DNA of 64,000 nucleotides from the NCBI RefSeq assembly GCF_030504625.1, contig NZ_JAUKWH010000001.1:62001-126000 (forward strand), given 5' to 3'. Below are positions 34,624-43,302 of this stretch, piece after piece; within the stretch, counting starts at the first letter, position 1, and each line of letters begins with the position of its first letter. A model generated the notes under the pieces. It did not search any database and was not told where the DNA came from. It was given only the letters and a program-made list of their open reading frames with translations. A program made the translations under genes and the position numbers. The stretch is from Neisseria sp. MVDL19-042950 (GTDB lineage: Bacteria > Pseudomonadota > Gammaproteobacteria > Burkholderiales > Neisseriaceae).

Positions 34624-37600
34624 ATGATAAACAACCCCGCCGTTTCCCTCCGCTCCGTTTCCCACCGCTACGGTAAAACCGTAACGGCGTTGGACGATGT
34701 GTCGCTGACCATCCCGCGCGGGGTAACCGTCGGCTTAATCGGCCCCGACGGCGTGGGCAAATCGACGCTGTTGTCGCTGATTGCTGGGGTTAAAATCATT
34801 CAGAGCGGCACGGTGGCGGTGTTCGGGCACGACATGGCCGGCAAAGCGGCGCGGCAGGCGTTGTCGCACCGTATCGCCTTTATGCCGCAGGGTTTGGGGC
34901 GCAATCTGTATCCCACTTTGAGCGTGTATGAAAACGTCGACTTCCATGCGCGGCTGTTCGGGCTGAATGCCGCCGAACGTCAAGCGCGCATCAGCCGTCT
35001 GCTCGAAGCCACCGGTTTGGCACCGTTCCCCGACCGCGCGGCGGGCAAGCTCTCGGGCGGGATGAAGCAGAAGCTGAGTTTATGCTGCGCATTGGTGCAT
35101 TCGCCCGATCTGCTGATTCTCGACGAACCGACCACCGGTGTCGATCCGCTGTCGCGCCGCCAGTTTTGGGCGTTGGTGGACGAACTTCAAGCCGAAAGCG
35201 CGGGAATGACGGTAATCGTGGCTACCGCCTACATCGAAGAGGCTGAACGTTTCGGCCACCTGCTGGCGATGGACGACGGCAAACTGCTGGTCAACAAGCC
35301 CACCCGCGAGGTGATGAGCGACAGCGGTGCCGCCACACTGGAGGCCGCCTATGTGCAGATGCTGCCGTCTGAAAAACAGCAAGGCTCGGGCGGGTTGTCG
35401 ATGACCCCGTTTGTCGCCGATCCCGACGCCCCGCCCGCCATCGAAGCGCACGGGCTGACCAAGCGTTTCGGCAGCTTTACCGCGGTTGAGCGGGTGAGCT
35501 TCAAAATCGCACAAGGCGAAATCTTCGGCTTTCTCGGCTCCAACGGCTGCGGCAAATCCACCACCATGAAAATGCTCACCGGCCTGCTGGAAGCCAGCGA
35601 CGGCTCGGCCGAACTCTTGGGGCGGCCGATCGAAGCGGGCAATATCCAAACGCGGATGCGCGTCGGCTATATGTCGCAGGCGTTCTCGCTATATGAAGAA
35701 TTGAGCGTGATCGACAACCTCAAACTGCACGCCCGCCTCTACCAAATGGGCGCGGCCGGCGAACAGGCGGTGGCCGATGCGTTGGTGCAGTTCGACCTCA
35801 GCGATGCCGCTGCTGCCAAACCCGCTTCGCTGCCTTTGGGCATCCGCCAACGGCTGCAACTGGCGGCGGCCTGCCTGCACAAACCCGAAGTGCTGATTCT
35901 CGACGAACCGACCTCCGGCGTCGATCCCGCCGCCCGCGACATGTTCTGGCGGCATCTGCTCAAACTCTCGCGCGAAGACAAAATCACCATATTTGTGTCG
36001 ACCCACTTTATGAACGAGGCCGAACGCTGCGACCGCATTTCCTTCATGCACAAAGGCCGCGTGCTGGCGGTGGGTACGCCGGCGGAGCTGACCGCACGGC
36101 AGGCCGCGCCGAATCTGGAAGAGGCGTTTGTGCAGTATTTGTTGGACGACGAAGCGCGGGAAGGCCTGTCTGAAAGGCCGTCTGAAACGGCGGCTTCCGT
36201 GCAAGCAAACGCGCAAACAAATAATGCCGCCGTGCCGCCGCAACAGGTTGCTGATGCTTCAAGCAGGCCGTCTGAAAACGAAAGCGTGGCGCAACTGGCG
36301 GCGAGGGTGGTGCGGTCGGATCAGGATTTGGATGTGCAGGCAGGGATAAGGCCGTCTGAAAATGTCCGTTCCGACAGCGGCCTTGCTTGCTTGCAAGCGG
36401 AGGAGGAGCAAACGGTTGTTTCGCCGGAAACCCCGATTTCTTCCACCTCGGCCGAACCGCGTTCGGAAACCGGCAAGATGACAGAAAGGAAACAAGCCGC
36501 CGATGTTTCAGACAGGCCGTCTGAAACCGAAAGCGTGCCTCAAGTTGCCGCAAGGAGTGTGCAGGAAAATCAGGTTTCGGATGCGCACACAGGCAACAGG
36601 CCGTCTGAAAACACACCGCCGACCGACACCCTCAAATACTGGCTGGCAAGCGTGCGCACGTTTGCTTTGCGTGAAACCAAAGAATTGCTGCGCGACAAGG
36701 TGCGGCTGTTTTTTGCGGTGATGGGGCCGGTGATTCTGATGATTTCCCTATCGTGGAGCGTGTCGTTCGACGTGAAGGACCTCACGTTTACCGTGCTCGA
36801 CCGCGACCAAACCACCGAAAGCCGCCGCCTCACCGAATATTTTTCCGGTTCTCGCTATTTTCACGAACAGCCGCCGCTCTCGTCGCCAAGCGATATCGAC
36901 ACCGCCTTGCAGTCGGCGCAAACGCGTTTGGTGATTGAGATTCCCGAAGGCTTCGGGCGCGATATGCTGGCAGGCAGGCGGCCGGAAGCGGCGTTTTATG
37001 TCGACGGCGCGATGCCGTTCAACGCCAGTAATATCCAAGGCTATATCGGCGGCATTTTTGCGTTGTACGGGCAGGATTTGGCGCGCGAAACAGGGCTGAC
37101 GCTGCCGCCGCCCGCGGCCAAAATCGAGCAGCGGTTTATGTATAATCAGGATTTTGAAAGCATTTTCGCCATCGCGCCGGGCGTGTTGATGCTGGTGCTG
37201 ATGCTGATTCCGGCAATGATGTCGGTGGTCGGGGTGGTGCGCGAACGCGAAATCGGTTCGATTTCCAATTTCTACACCTCGCCCGCCACCGTGCCGCAGT
37301 TTCTGCTCGGCAAGCAGCTGCCGTATATTGCGGTGGGCATGGTGAATTATGTGGTACTCACGGCGATGATGGTGTTCGGCTTCGGCGTGCCGGTAAAAGG
37401 TTCGCTGCTCGTGCTGACGGCGGGCACGCTGATTCTGCTGTTCGTGTCCACCGCGCTGGGTTTGCTGGCTTCCACTGTCGTGCGCTCGCAAATGGCGGCC
37501 ATCAGCCTCACCGCGATTGTGATTATGATCCCGACCTTCAACTATTCCGGCTTTCTGCATCCGCTCTCGTCGATGGAAGGCGGGGCGTACTGGATGGGCA

Positions 37601-37758
37601 AGCTGATGCCCGCGTCGTGGTATCTCAACATCAGCATCGGCAGCTTCACCAAAGGCTTGGGCGGGCACGACCTAAACCGCGAAATGCTGGTGTTGCTGGC
37701 GTTTTATGTGGTGTATTTCACTTCGGCCTGCTGGATTTTGAAGAAGCAGGAAAAATAA
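34624..37758 (+). CDS. RbbA-like ABC exporter: two ATPase domains fused to a permease
   Basis: A 1044-residue fusion. NBD1 (~8-235) has Walker A GPDGVGKST at 40-48, signature LSGGMKQK and Walker B LLILDEPTTGVDP. NBD2 (~270-500) has Walker A GSNGCGKST and Walker B VLILDEPTSGVDP, but its signature is LPLGIRQR instead of LSGGQ, as in E. coli RbbA. An ABC-2 permease (~670-1044) follows, with a large extracytoplasmic loop and six membrane segments. The linker (~510-670) is unusual: five in-frame uptake sequences translated as RPSEN or RPSET. With the YhhJ-like permease and HlyD adaptor it should form an exporter of unknown substrate. Confidence 0.87.
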   Translation: MINNPAVSLRSVSHRYGKTVTALDDVSLTIPRGVTVGLIGPDGVGKSTLLSLIAGVKIIQSGTVAVFGHDMAGKAARQALSHRIAFMPQGLGRNLYPTLSVYENVDFHARLFGLNAAERQARISRLLEATGLAPFPDRAAGKLSGGMKQKLSLCCALVHSPDLLILDEPTTGVDPLSRRQFWALVDELQAESAGMTVIVATAYIEEAERFGHLLAMDDGKLLVNKPTREVMSDSGAATLEAAYVQMLPSEKQQGSGGLSMTPFVADPDAPPAIEAHGLTKRFGSFTAVERVSFKIAQGEIFGFLGSNGCGKSTTMKMLTGLLEASDGSAELLGRPIEAGNIQTRMRVGYMSQAFSLYEELSVIDNLKLHARLYQMGAAGEQAVADALVQFDLSDAAAAKPASLPLGIRQRLQLAAACLHKPEVLILDEPTSGVDPAARDMFWRHLLKLSREDKITIFVSTHFMNEAERCDRISFMHKGRVLAVGTPAELTARQAAPNLEEAFVQYLLDDEAREGLSERPSETAASVQANAQTNNAAVPPQQVADASSRPSENESVAQLAARVVRSDQDLDVQAGIRPSENVRSDSGLACLQAEEEQTVVSPETPISSTSAEPRSETGKMTERKQAADVSDRPSETESVPQVAARSVQENQVSDAHTGNRPSENTPPTDTLKYWLASVRTFALRETKELLRDKVRLFFAVMGPVILMISLSWSVSFDVKDLTFTVLDRDQTTESRRLTEYFSGSRYFHEQPPLSSPSDIDTALQSAQTRLVIEIPEGFGRDMLAGRRPEAAFYVDGAMPFNASNIQGYIGGIFALYGQDLARETGLTLPPPAAKIEQRFMYNQDFESIFAIAPGVLMLVLMLIPAMMSVVGVVREREIGSISNFYTSPATVPQFLLGKQLPYIAVGMVNYVVLTAMMVFGFGVPVKGSLLVLTAGTLILLFVSTALGLLASTVVRSQMAAISLTAIVIMIPTFNYSGFLHPLSSMEGGAYWMGKLMPASWYLNISIGSFTKGLGGHDLNREMLVLLAFYVVYFTSACWILKKQEK
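36163..36609 (+). repeat. Five in-frame AG-DUS in the RbbA-like linker
   Basis: AGGCCGTCTGAA begins at 36175, 36265, 36349, 36514 and 36598, all in one orientation and one reading frame (RPSE). A near TG form precedes the first at 36163. Two ~40-residue units around the sites are alike (QVADASSRPSENESV and QAADVSDRPSETESV). Confidence 0.92.
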
Positions 37759-37825
37759 ATATGTCTGTCTGAAAAAACAATGAGCAACTTAATAGGCATG
37801 TTTCAGACTTAAGAAAGTGTAAATG

Positions 37826-38621
37826 ATGAATACAATTGAAACGCATATCTTAACCGTATCCTATATTCCAATTGCGTGCTACACAGCGTGCCAGCCTGAA
37901 GAAGCTTAGGTGTTTCTACACGGCGGCGGCATGAATTTGGCGATGCTGTCGTGGAGCGAAATCATAACGCAGTGGCTAGGCAACGAATACCTGGTTGCCC
38001 CCGACTTGCTCTGCTACGGCCAAAGTGACAAACCCGACGCTTTGGAAAACACTGAGCATGCAGCGTATCAACTTATGCGGCCTGTCGCTCGGCGGCAGCG
38101 TGGTATTGCAGTTTGCCCTGTGCTGCCCCCACATGCTCAAGCGGCTGGTGCTGATGGTGCCGTGGCCGTGGTTGGGCGGCTGGTATGCCTGCTCGCGTTG
38201 GAACCTGCTTGCTTACCGCCTATGCGTCAGCTGCCTGCTGACCCGCCGCCTGATTGCCGCCACACTATTCGGCGATGCCGGCAAAATCAGCACCGAACTG
38301 GTAGACGAAGTGCGCGCGGCCGCCTTGGCAGAAGATGCCAGCAAAGCGTTCCAATCTTTCCAGCTCAGCGAAACCTACGGCGGCAAACCCACAGGCCGCC
38401 TGCTGCCGGAGCTGCCGAAAATCGACTGCCCCGTGCTGCTGGTTCACGGCAGTAAAGACCCTGCCGTGCCGCTGGCCGATGCTGAAGCGGGGGCCACAAT
38501 CATGCCGCAGATGCGGCTGAAAGTGTTTGAAGAACACAAGCATCGGCCGCAAAAAGAAAGCCCCGAAAGATTTTTGCAGACACTGGACGAGTTTGCCGAT
38601 GCAACCGCCGAATCGGTGTGA
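37826..38621 (+). pseudogene. Broken alpha/beta hydrolase gene
   Basis: The reading frame starts at 37826 but meets TAG at 37907-37909, just before VFLHGGGMNLAMLSW, the oxyanion strand of an alpha/beta hydrolase. After YGQSDKPDALENT the frame shifts near 38055. The second part continues as INLCGLSLGGSVVLQFA (nucleophile elbow GLSLGG), PVLLVHGSKDPAVPLADAE (acid) and EEHKHRPQKESPERF (histidine region). About 30 residues between the two parts seem to be deleted. So there are at least two lesions, a stop and a frameshifting deletion. The intact ancestor probably belonged to the exporter operon, since it lies between the ABC fusion and the permease gene. Confidence 0.82.
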
Positions 38622-38652
38622 AATGCCTGTCTGAAACCGCAAAGGTAAGCCC

Positions 38653-39774
38653 ATGCGCAGCATTAAAAACATCTTTTACTTAGCACAAAAAGAACTCCGA
38701 AGCCTGTTTTCCGACTTGGTGCTGATGGTGTTGATTGTGTTTATGTTTACGGTAACGGTTTTGTCCGCAGCTGAAATCGACTCCGGAGTTAAAAATGCTG
38801 CCGTGGCGGTGGTGGACGGCGACCGTTCAGCGCTTTCCTACCGCCTGCGCGATGCTGTGCGCGAGCCGTTTTTCCAGCCGCCGCAGGAAGTGGCGGCGGA
38901 GGCGGTGAATCAGGCGATGGACAAGGGCGAGTACATTTTTACCTTGGAAATTCCGCCGAACTTCGAGCGCGATGTGCTGATGGGGCGTAGCCCCGAATTG
39001 CTGCTGCAAGTGGACGCTACCGCCATGTCGCAGGCCGGTTTGGGCGCGGCTTATCTGACCCGCATTCTGGAGCGCGAAACGGCGGAGTTTGCGCGGCAGC
39101 AGTCGGCGGAGAAATGGCTGCCCGTGAAGCCGGTCATCCGTTCGCACTTCAACGCCAATGCCGAAGGCGTCTATTACGGGCCGCCGATGGAGTTGGGCAA
39201 TATGGTGCTGGTGTTGGCACTGATTTTGGTGGGTGCGGCAGTTATCCGCGAGCGCGAACACGGCACCATTGAGCATCTGCTCGTGATGCCGGTAAACGCC
39301 GCCGAAATCATGCTGGCGAAAGTGCTGGCCAACAGTGCGGTGATTTTGCTGGTGAGTATGCTGTCGATGTGGTTGGTGGTAAAGGGGATACTCGGCGTGC
39401 CGATTTACGGCTCCATTATGCTCTACGGCTTCGGCGTGGCCGTGTATTTGTTTTCCATTGCCGCGCTGGCGGTGATGCTTGCCACGATTGCGCCGAGCAT
39501 GGCGCAGTTCGGCCTCTTGATGATTCCGCTGTATATGGTGCTGCTGCTGTTTTCCGGCGTGGCCTCGCCGCGCAACAATATGCCCGCAGCGGCGCAATGG
39601 GTCAGTGAATATTGGCCGAGCACGCAGTTTATCCAGTTTGCCCAAAGCGTGCTGTTCCGCAATGCCGGCTTGAGCATCGTGTGGCCGCAGCTCTTGGCAA
39701 TGGCTTTAACCGGACTGCTGTTTTTGGCATTTGCTTTGATGCGGTTTAGAAAAATGCTGGAGCAGCATGGCTGA
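38653..39774 (+). CDS. ABC-2 type permease (YhhJ-like)
   Basis: A 373-residue inner-membrane permease. One N-terminal membrane helix (SDLVLMVLIVFMFTVTVL) is followed by a ~150-residue periplasmic domain with the family segments AVVDGDRSALSYRLRDAV and GEYIFTLEIPPNFERDVL. Five C-terminal helices follow, beginning MELGNMVLVLALILVGAAVIREREHGTIEHLLVMPV. The REREHGTIEHLL motif is the conserved ABC-2 signature. It should pair with the permease half of the RbbA-like fusion. The TG-DUS at 38624 lies in the short gap from the pseudogene. Confidence 0.9.
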   Translation: MRSIKNIFYLAQKELRSLFSDLVLMVLIVFMFTVTVLSAAEIDSGVKNAAVAVVDGDRSALSYRLRDAVREPFFQPPQEVAAEAVNQAMDKGEYIFTLEIPPNFERDVLMGRSPELLLQVDATAMSQAGLGAAYLTRILERETAEFARQQSAEKWLPVKPVIRSHFNANAEGVYYGPPMELGNMVLVLALILVGAAVIREREHGTIEHLLVMPVNAAEIMLAKVLANSAVILLVSMLSMWLVVKGILGVPIYGSIMLYGFGVAVYLFSIAALAVMLATIAPSMAQFGLLMIPLYMVLLLFSGVASPRNNMPAAAQWVSEYWPSTQFIQFAQSVLFRNAGLSIVWPQLLAMALTGLLFLAFALMRFRKMLEQHG

Positions 39775-39839
39775 GTGTTGAGGATGCGGACAAAGGCCGC
39801 TGAGGCCGTCTGAAAACCATCATACAAAGGAGTGAGACA

Positions 39840-40880
39840 ATGAGTGAAACCGAACAAAAACGCCTGCTTGAGCGTGTGCATGCCAAACCGTTTGCATTGT
39901 GTTTTTCCGGGCAAGGGTTTGATTGGATAAGTATGTTACGCGAGGCTTTGGCCGAAGGTGTGCGGGAGGAAACCGGCAAGGTTGCGGATGCTGCCGCCAA
40001 AATGGTCGCGCCCGTGGCGGAGCAGCTTGCCACCGCGCGGCCGCAGGGTTTTGAACCGATTGCGTGGGCAGACGGCAACAGTGGGATTGATTTGGTGCGG
40101 GCTGCCGTGAGCGTGCCCGGCATTTTCCTTTCACAAATCGCCAATCTGCATGTTTTGGAAACACGCGGGCTGGACATCGGCAAAGCAGCGGGCGTGATCG
40201 GGCATTCGCAAGGCATACTCGGGCGTTATCTGGTTAGCGAACCGCACCGTGCCGCCGAAATTCTGGCATTGGCCGAACTGATCGGCGCGGCCGCCACCCA
40301 GCAAGGCAGAAAAACCGGCATGTATATGCACGACGGCGGCCATGCAATGGTGATAGTGCAGGGCGTGAGCCGATCGCAGCTTGCCGACATGGTGGATAGA
40401 CTGTTCCCCGCCGCCTCAACCGACCTAGCCGCCCGCCCGTGCATCGGCCTGCGCAACAGCCAAGAAGCCTTTGTGGTCAGCGGGCGGCCGGAATCGGTGC
40501 AGCGCGTGTGTGAAGAACTTTCGGCCACAATAAAAGATTCAGACGGCCTTACCCCCGAATCGCTGCTTGTGCCGCTTGAAGTGGAAGTCGGCTTCCATCA
40601 TCCCGCGCTGGCACCCGCCGTAGTGCAAGTAGCCGAATGGGCGGCGGCCTGCGGTTTGGACGCAGAACAGGCGCGCGGCATTGCGCAAAATGTGTTGGTC
40701 GATCCGGTCGATTGGGTGGAAGAATGCCGCCGCATGGCAGATTTGGGTGTCCGCCGCATTTTGGAAATCGGCCCCTCCGGCGGCGTGGCCATGCTCACAC
40801 AGGCGGTATTGGACGGGGAAAATATCGAAGTGCTGGACGTATCTGGCGCAGAAGGCAAGGCCGCGTTGTTTGGTGCGTAA
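39840..40880 (+). CDS. Stand-alone acyltransferase (malonyl-CoA:ACP transacylase-like)
   Basis: A 346-residue acyltransferase-fold protein. It has the N-terminal CFSGQGFDWISML, the nucleophile elbow VIGHSQGILGRYLV with the catalytic serine in GHSQG, a ferredoxin-like insertion (NSQEAFVVSGRPESVQRVCEEL) and the histidine segment VEVGFHHPALAPAVVQVAEWA. The GHSQG and FHHP forms are more like acyltransferase domains of type I fatty-acid or polyketide synthases than housekeeping FabD. No carrier protein or ketosynthase lies beside it. AAAGGAGTGAG precedes the ATG. It directly follows the exporter permease, which hints at a lipid-like substrate for that exporter, but this is inference. Confidence 0.78.
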   Translation: MSETEQKRLLERVHAKPFALCFSGQGFDWISMLREALAEGVREETGKVADAAAKMVAPVAEQLATARPQGFEPIAWADGNSGIDLVRAAVSVPGIFLSQIANLHVLETRGLDIGKAAGVIGHSQGILGRYLVSEPHRAAEILALAELIGAAATQQGRKTGMYMHDGGHAMVIVQGVSRSQLADMVDRLFPAASTDLAARPCIGLRNSQEAFVVSGRPESVQRVCEELSATIKDSDGLTPESLLVPLEVEVGFHHPALAPAVVQVAEWAAACGLDAEQARGIAQNVLVDPVDWVEECRRMADLGVRRILEIGPSGGVAMLTQAVLDGENIEVLDVSGAEGKAALFGA

Positions 40881-40916
40881 TAAACGTAGTTTTCAAGTTG
40901 ATGAACAATGCGCCTT

Positions 40917-40956
40917 TTTCAGACAGGCATTGTGCAAAGCTATGCCTGTCTGAAAA
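40917..40956. terminator. TG-type DUS inverted pair
   Basis: TTCAGACAGGCA (40918-40929) and TGCCTGTCTGAA (40943-40954) form a 12-bp stem with a 13-base loop. It ends the acyltransferase unit and is built wholly from the TG dialect. Confidence 0.78.
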
Positions 40957-40958
40957 CT

Positions 40959-41193
40959 TTACACAAAAAGGCTGATCAAGCCTTCCGCCCCGATATAAAC
41001 CAGCAGCAAACCAAACACCAAAGCCATCACACGGCGGGTAATCGGCCGGGCCAAATAATTCCGCGCCACATGAGCCGCCTGCGCGCCAACAACCCTTTAC
41101 TGCACCTTGAATCACCAACATCATCGCCGGCTCGGGCAAGGCGGCAATCAGGATGCTGGAGAGGAAAAAGTAGAATAAAGTGGCCATGTTCAT
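40959..41193 (-). pseudogene. LysE/RhtB-family exporter remnant
   Basis: On the minus strand the sequence begins MNMATLFYFFLSSILIAALPEPAMMLVIQGAVKG, typical of the N-terminus of LysE-type amino acid exporters. After ~35 codons it jumps, in another frame, to NYLARPITRRVMALVFG and then LISLFV-stop, the usual C-terminus. The ~130 central residues are missing. It is therefore a deleted, frameshifted remnant. Confidence 0.75.
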
Positions 41194-41271
41194 TAAGCGT
41201 CAATATCTGAAACGCGTGGCAGACTGCACATTTTTATCCATCATGCTTGCTGTGTAAAGGACATGTACCGG

Positions 41272-42261
41272 CTAATCTGCCGGTTTTTTGATACTTCTTT
41301 GGCAGTTGTAACAATACACCCTGCCTTGAAAACGGGCTTTGTTACTCCAGCAAAAATGTGCCACTTTGGAGCTAACTGTTTTTTTGCAGCTAGCGCAGAA
41401 CAAGCGGGTTGGCGCAGCATTCGGAGCGTTATCTTGCACATCGGCTTGGGGCTGAATCTCATCTTGAGGTTGAACAGGATCAACATGCTCCGCTTTAACC
41501 GGAGTAGGTTCAATCGGCTCATTGATACCGAACCTTGCCCGCCAATTCATTTCCAATGGCTTGTGCAAGGCGGCTAAAGATTCGGCGAATGACTGCAACG
41601 TTTCCGGAGAGATAATTTTAGATACCGACCTTACCATGCTAAAGATGTTTTCATTATCAATATCTCTGTTGATTCTTTTAACGATTTGCTCGTTTTTAAT
41701 GATTCTGTCTAAGCCCTCAATTCTTTTTTCATTTTTAGGGCGTGAAATACGCGCTGAATTAGCGATTAAAATCAGGCTGATGAGCTTGGGTTTCATCTTA
41801 ACCCCTAGCCTGATGGGCAGCTCAATGTTGTCGCTGTCGAAAAGTCTTTGAAGCAGTTTGATATGATGGTTGTTTTGCTCTATCGGGGAGGGTATGCCAT
41901 AAGATTTCCCCTTATAAAATGCTGAAAATTCGCCGTGTTCATTAATGGCAATGCCTTCGCCGAAGCGTTTGCTTTCGCAGACATAAATTTCCATAAATCG
42001 GTTAAGTAGCAAATGGTCTATTTGGGCCACATGGCCGTTATATTCCAGCCTTAAATCATGGATGACCATCCAATTTTTGGATTCCGTCCATTGGAAATTC
42101 ATGTGGTAGGCCGCTTCTTTTTCGCCTTTCATGCCGGATTGGATGTTTCTGATTTCACGGCTGATTTTATCTTTAGTATCGGAATCGATATAGGGCAATG
42201 CCAATAATGTATTTAGCTCCTCAATATCACGTTCCCGGTTGTGTGCTTGTTTGATTATCAT
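41272..42261 (-). CDS. NERD-domain protein with C-terminal zinc ribbon
   Basis: A 329-residue protein. Residues ~45-160 match the NERD (nuclease-related) domain: GEKEAAYHMNF, WMVIHDLRLEYNGHVAQIDHLLLN and IYVCESKRFGEGIAIN, where the D, E and K of the restriction-like fold can be seen. A Pro/Gln-rich linker follows, then a topoisomerase-like zinc ribbon (CASC, later HFCW, CYNC). NERD proteins are predicted nucleases found in plasmids and defence-associated loci. The gene is AT-rich and stands alone in the accessory region. The ATG at 42261 (MIIKQAHNRE) is preferred to a TTG upstream. Function is a prediction only. Confidence 0.8.
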   Translation of the reverse strand: MIIKQAHNRERDIEELNTLLALPYIDSDTKDKISREIRNIQSGMKGEKEAAYHMNFQWTESKNWMVIHDLRLEYNGHVAQIDHLLLNRFMEIYVCESKRFGEGIAINEHGEFSAFYKGKSYGIPSPIEQNNHHIKLLQRLFDSDNIELPIRLGVKMKPKLISLILIANSARISRPKNEKRIEGLDRIIKNEQIVKRINRDIDNENIFSMVRSVSKIISPETLQSFAESLAALHKPLEMNWRARFGINEPIEPTPVKAEHVDPVQPQDEIQPQADVQDNAPNAAPTRLFCASCKKTVSSKVAHFCWSNKARFQGRVYCYNCQRSIKKPAD

Positions 42262-42483
42262 GATAGGTGCTTTATTGGATAGATTTGTTACTATTTCAAA
42301 AGAGTATAATTTTAACAAAGATAGATTGAAAGCAATAGGCTGACGGGTTTGTAAAGCCTATGCAGGCCGTCTGAAAATTAATGGCAAAGATATAATATTG
42401 AACTCGGATAACACATTGATATCAAAAAATTGTTCTTTTGATTGTTTATTAGACTGCCTGTCTGAACACTGCAAGGAAACTCC

Positions 42484-43236
42484 ATGAATATCCGCCGGTT
42501 GCCCGATCCGCAAACCTTGCTTCCCGTACGGTGGCAGGCTTATGCCGCATGGCCGGCCGCACGGGAAAATCCGCCCGAATCCTACCGCGACCACCCGCTC
42601 GAATCGGCAGACGAACTGGTTATGTTGAAAAAAGATTTCGAGCGGTACGTCGGCATATCACTCGGGCAGTACGTCTGCCTGAAACGCATCACGTACTTGC
42701 TGGCGCAACGCAACAGCAAACACGATAACGAGCTGACGGTTTCTGTGCAAGCCACTCCGTTGGGGCAGATGTTGGCGGTATTCAGCACACAAGGTTTGTG
42801 CCTGCTGGAGTTTCCCGAGCGCAAAATAATAGAGAGCGAACTCTTGGCCGTGCAAAAAGCATTTCAGGCGGATTTTGTGTGGCGCGACACGGTGCACAGC
42901 CAAACTTTGCAGCAAGAGTTGAATCTGTATTTTGAAGGCCGTCTGAAAAACTTCGCCACGCCGCTCGACCCGGTCGGCACACCCTTTCAGCGGCAAGTTT
43001 GGCGCGCATTGCAAAGCATTCCCTACGGCGAAACCCGCAGCTACAAGCAGCAGGCGGAACGCATCGGCAAACCGCAGGCCGTGCGCGCCGTAGCCGCCGC
43101 CAACGGGCAGAACAAAATTTCCATCCTGATACCGTGCCACCGCGTGATCGGCAGCAACGGCGATTTAACCGGCTACGGCGGCGGCCTTGCGCGGAAAAAG
43201 GCGTTGTTGGAATTGGAAGGCGCAATGCCTGTCTGA
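42484..43236 (+). CDS. O6-alkylguanine-DNA methyltransferase with a degenerate Ada-type N-terminal half
   Basis: A 250-residue DNA repair protein. The C-terminal ~170 residues are a methyltransferase: FQRQVWRALQSIPYGETRSY and the active-site segment ISILIPCHRVIGSNG, whose cysteine accepts the alkyl group, then LTGYGGGLARKKALLELEG. The N-terminal ~85 residues (ELVMLKKDFERYVGISLGQYVCLKRITYLL) look like the remains of an AraC-type helix-turn-helix as in Ada, but the metal-binding Cys4 domain is absent. The last codons (AMPV-stop) are formed by a TG-DUS overlapping the stop. A diverged copy of this 3' end lies at 49407, beyond the CRISPR-Cas locus. Confidence 0.88.
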   Translation: MNIRRLPDPQTLLPVRWQAYAAWPAARENPPESYRDHPLESADELVMLKKDFERYVGISLGQYVCLKRITYLLAQRNSKHDNELTVSVQATPLGQMLAVFSTQGLCLLEFPERKIIESELLAVQKAFQADFVWRDTVHSQTLQQELNLYFEGRLKNFATPLDPVGTPFQRQVWRALQSIPYGETRSYKQQAERIGKPQAVRAVAAANGQNKISILIPCHRVIGSNGDLTGYGGGLARKKALLELEGAMPV

Positions 43237-43240
43237 AAAA
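43204..43240 (+). repeat. Left direct repeat flanking the CRISPR-Cas locus
   Basis: The 37 bases at the end of the methyltransferase gene, including the TG-DUS, recur at 49407-49443 with 34 identities. Confidence 0.82.
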
Positions 43241-43302
43241 GGATAAGATGGAAATTGATATGGTCGTGATGGTGAAAAGAAGAAAATAAAACTTCAAATG
43301 TA

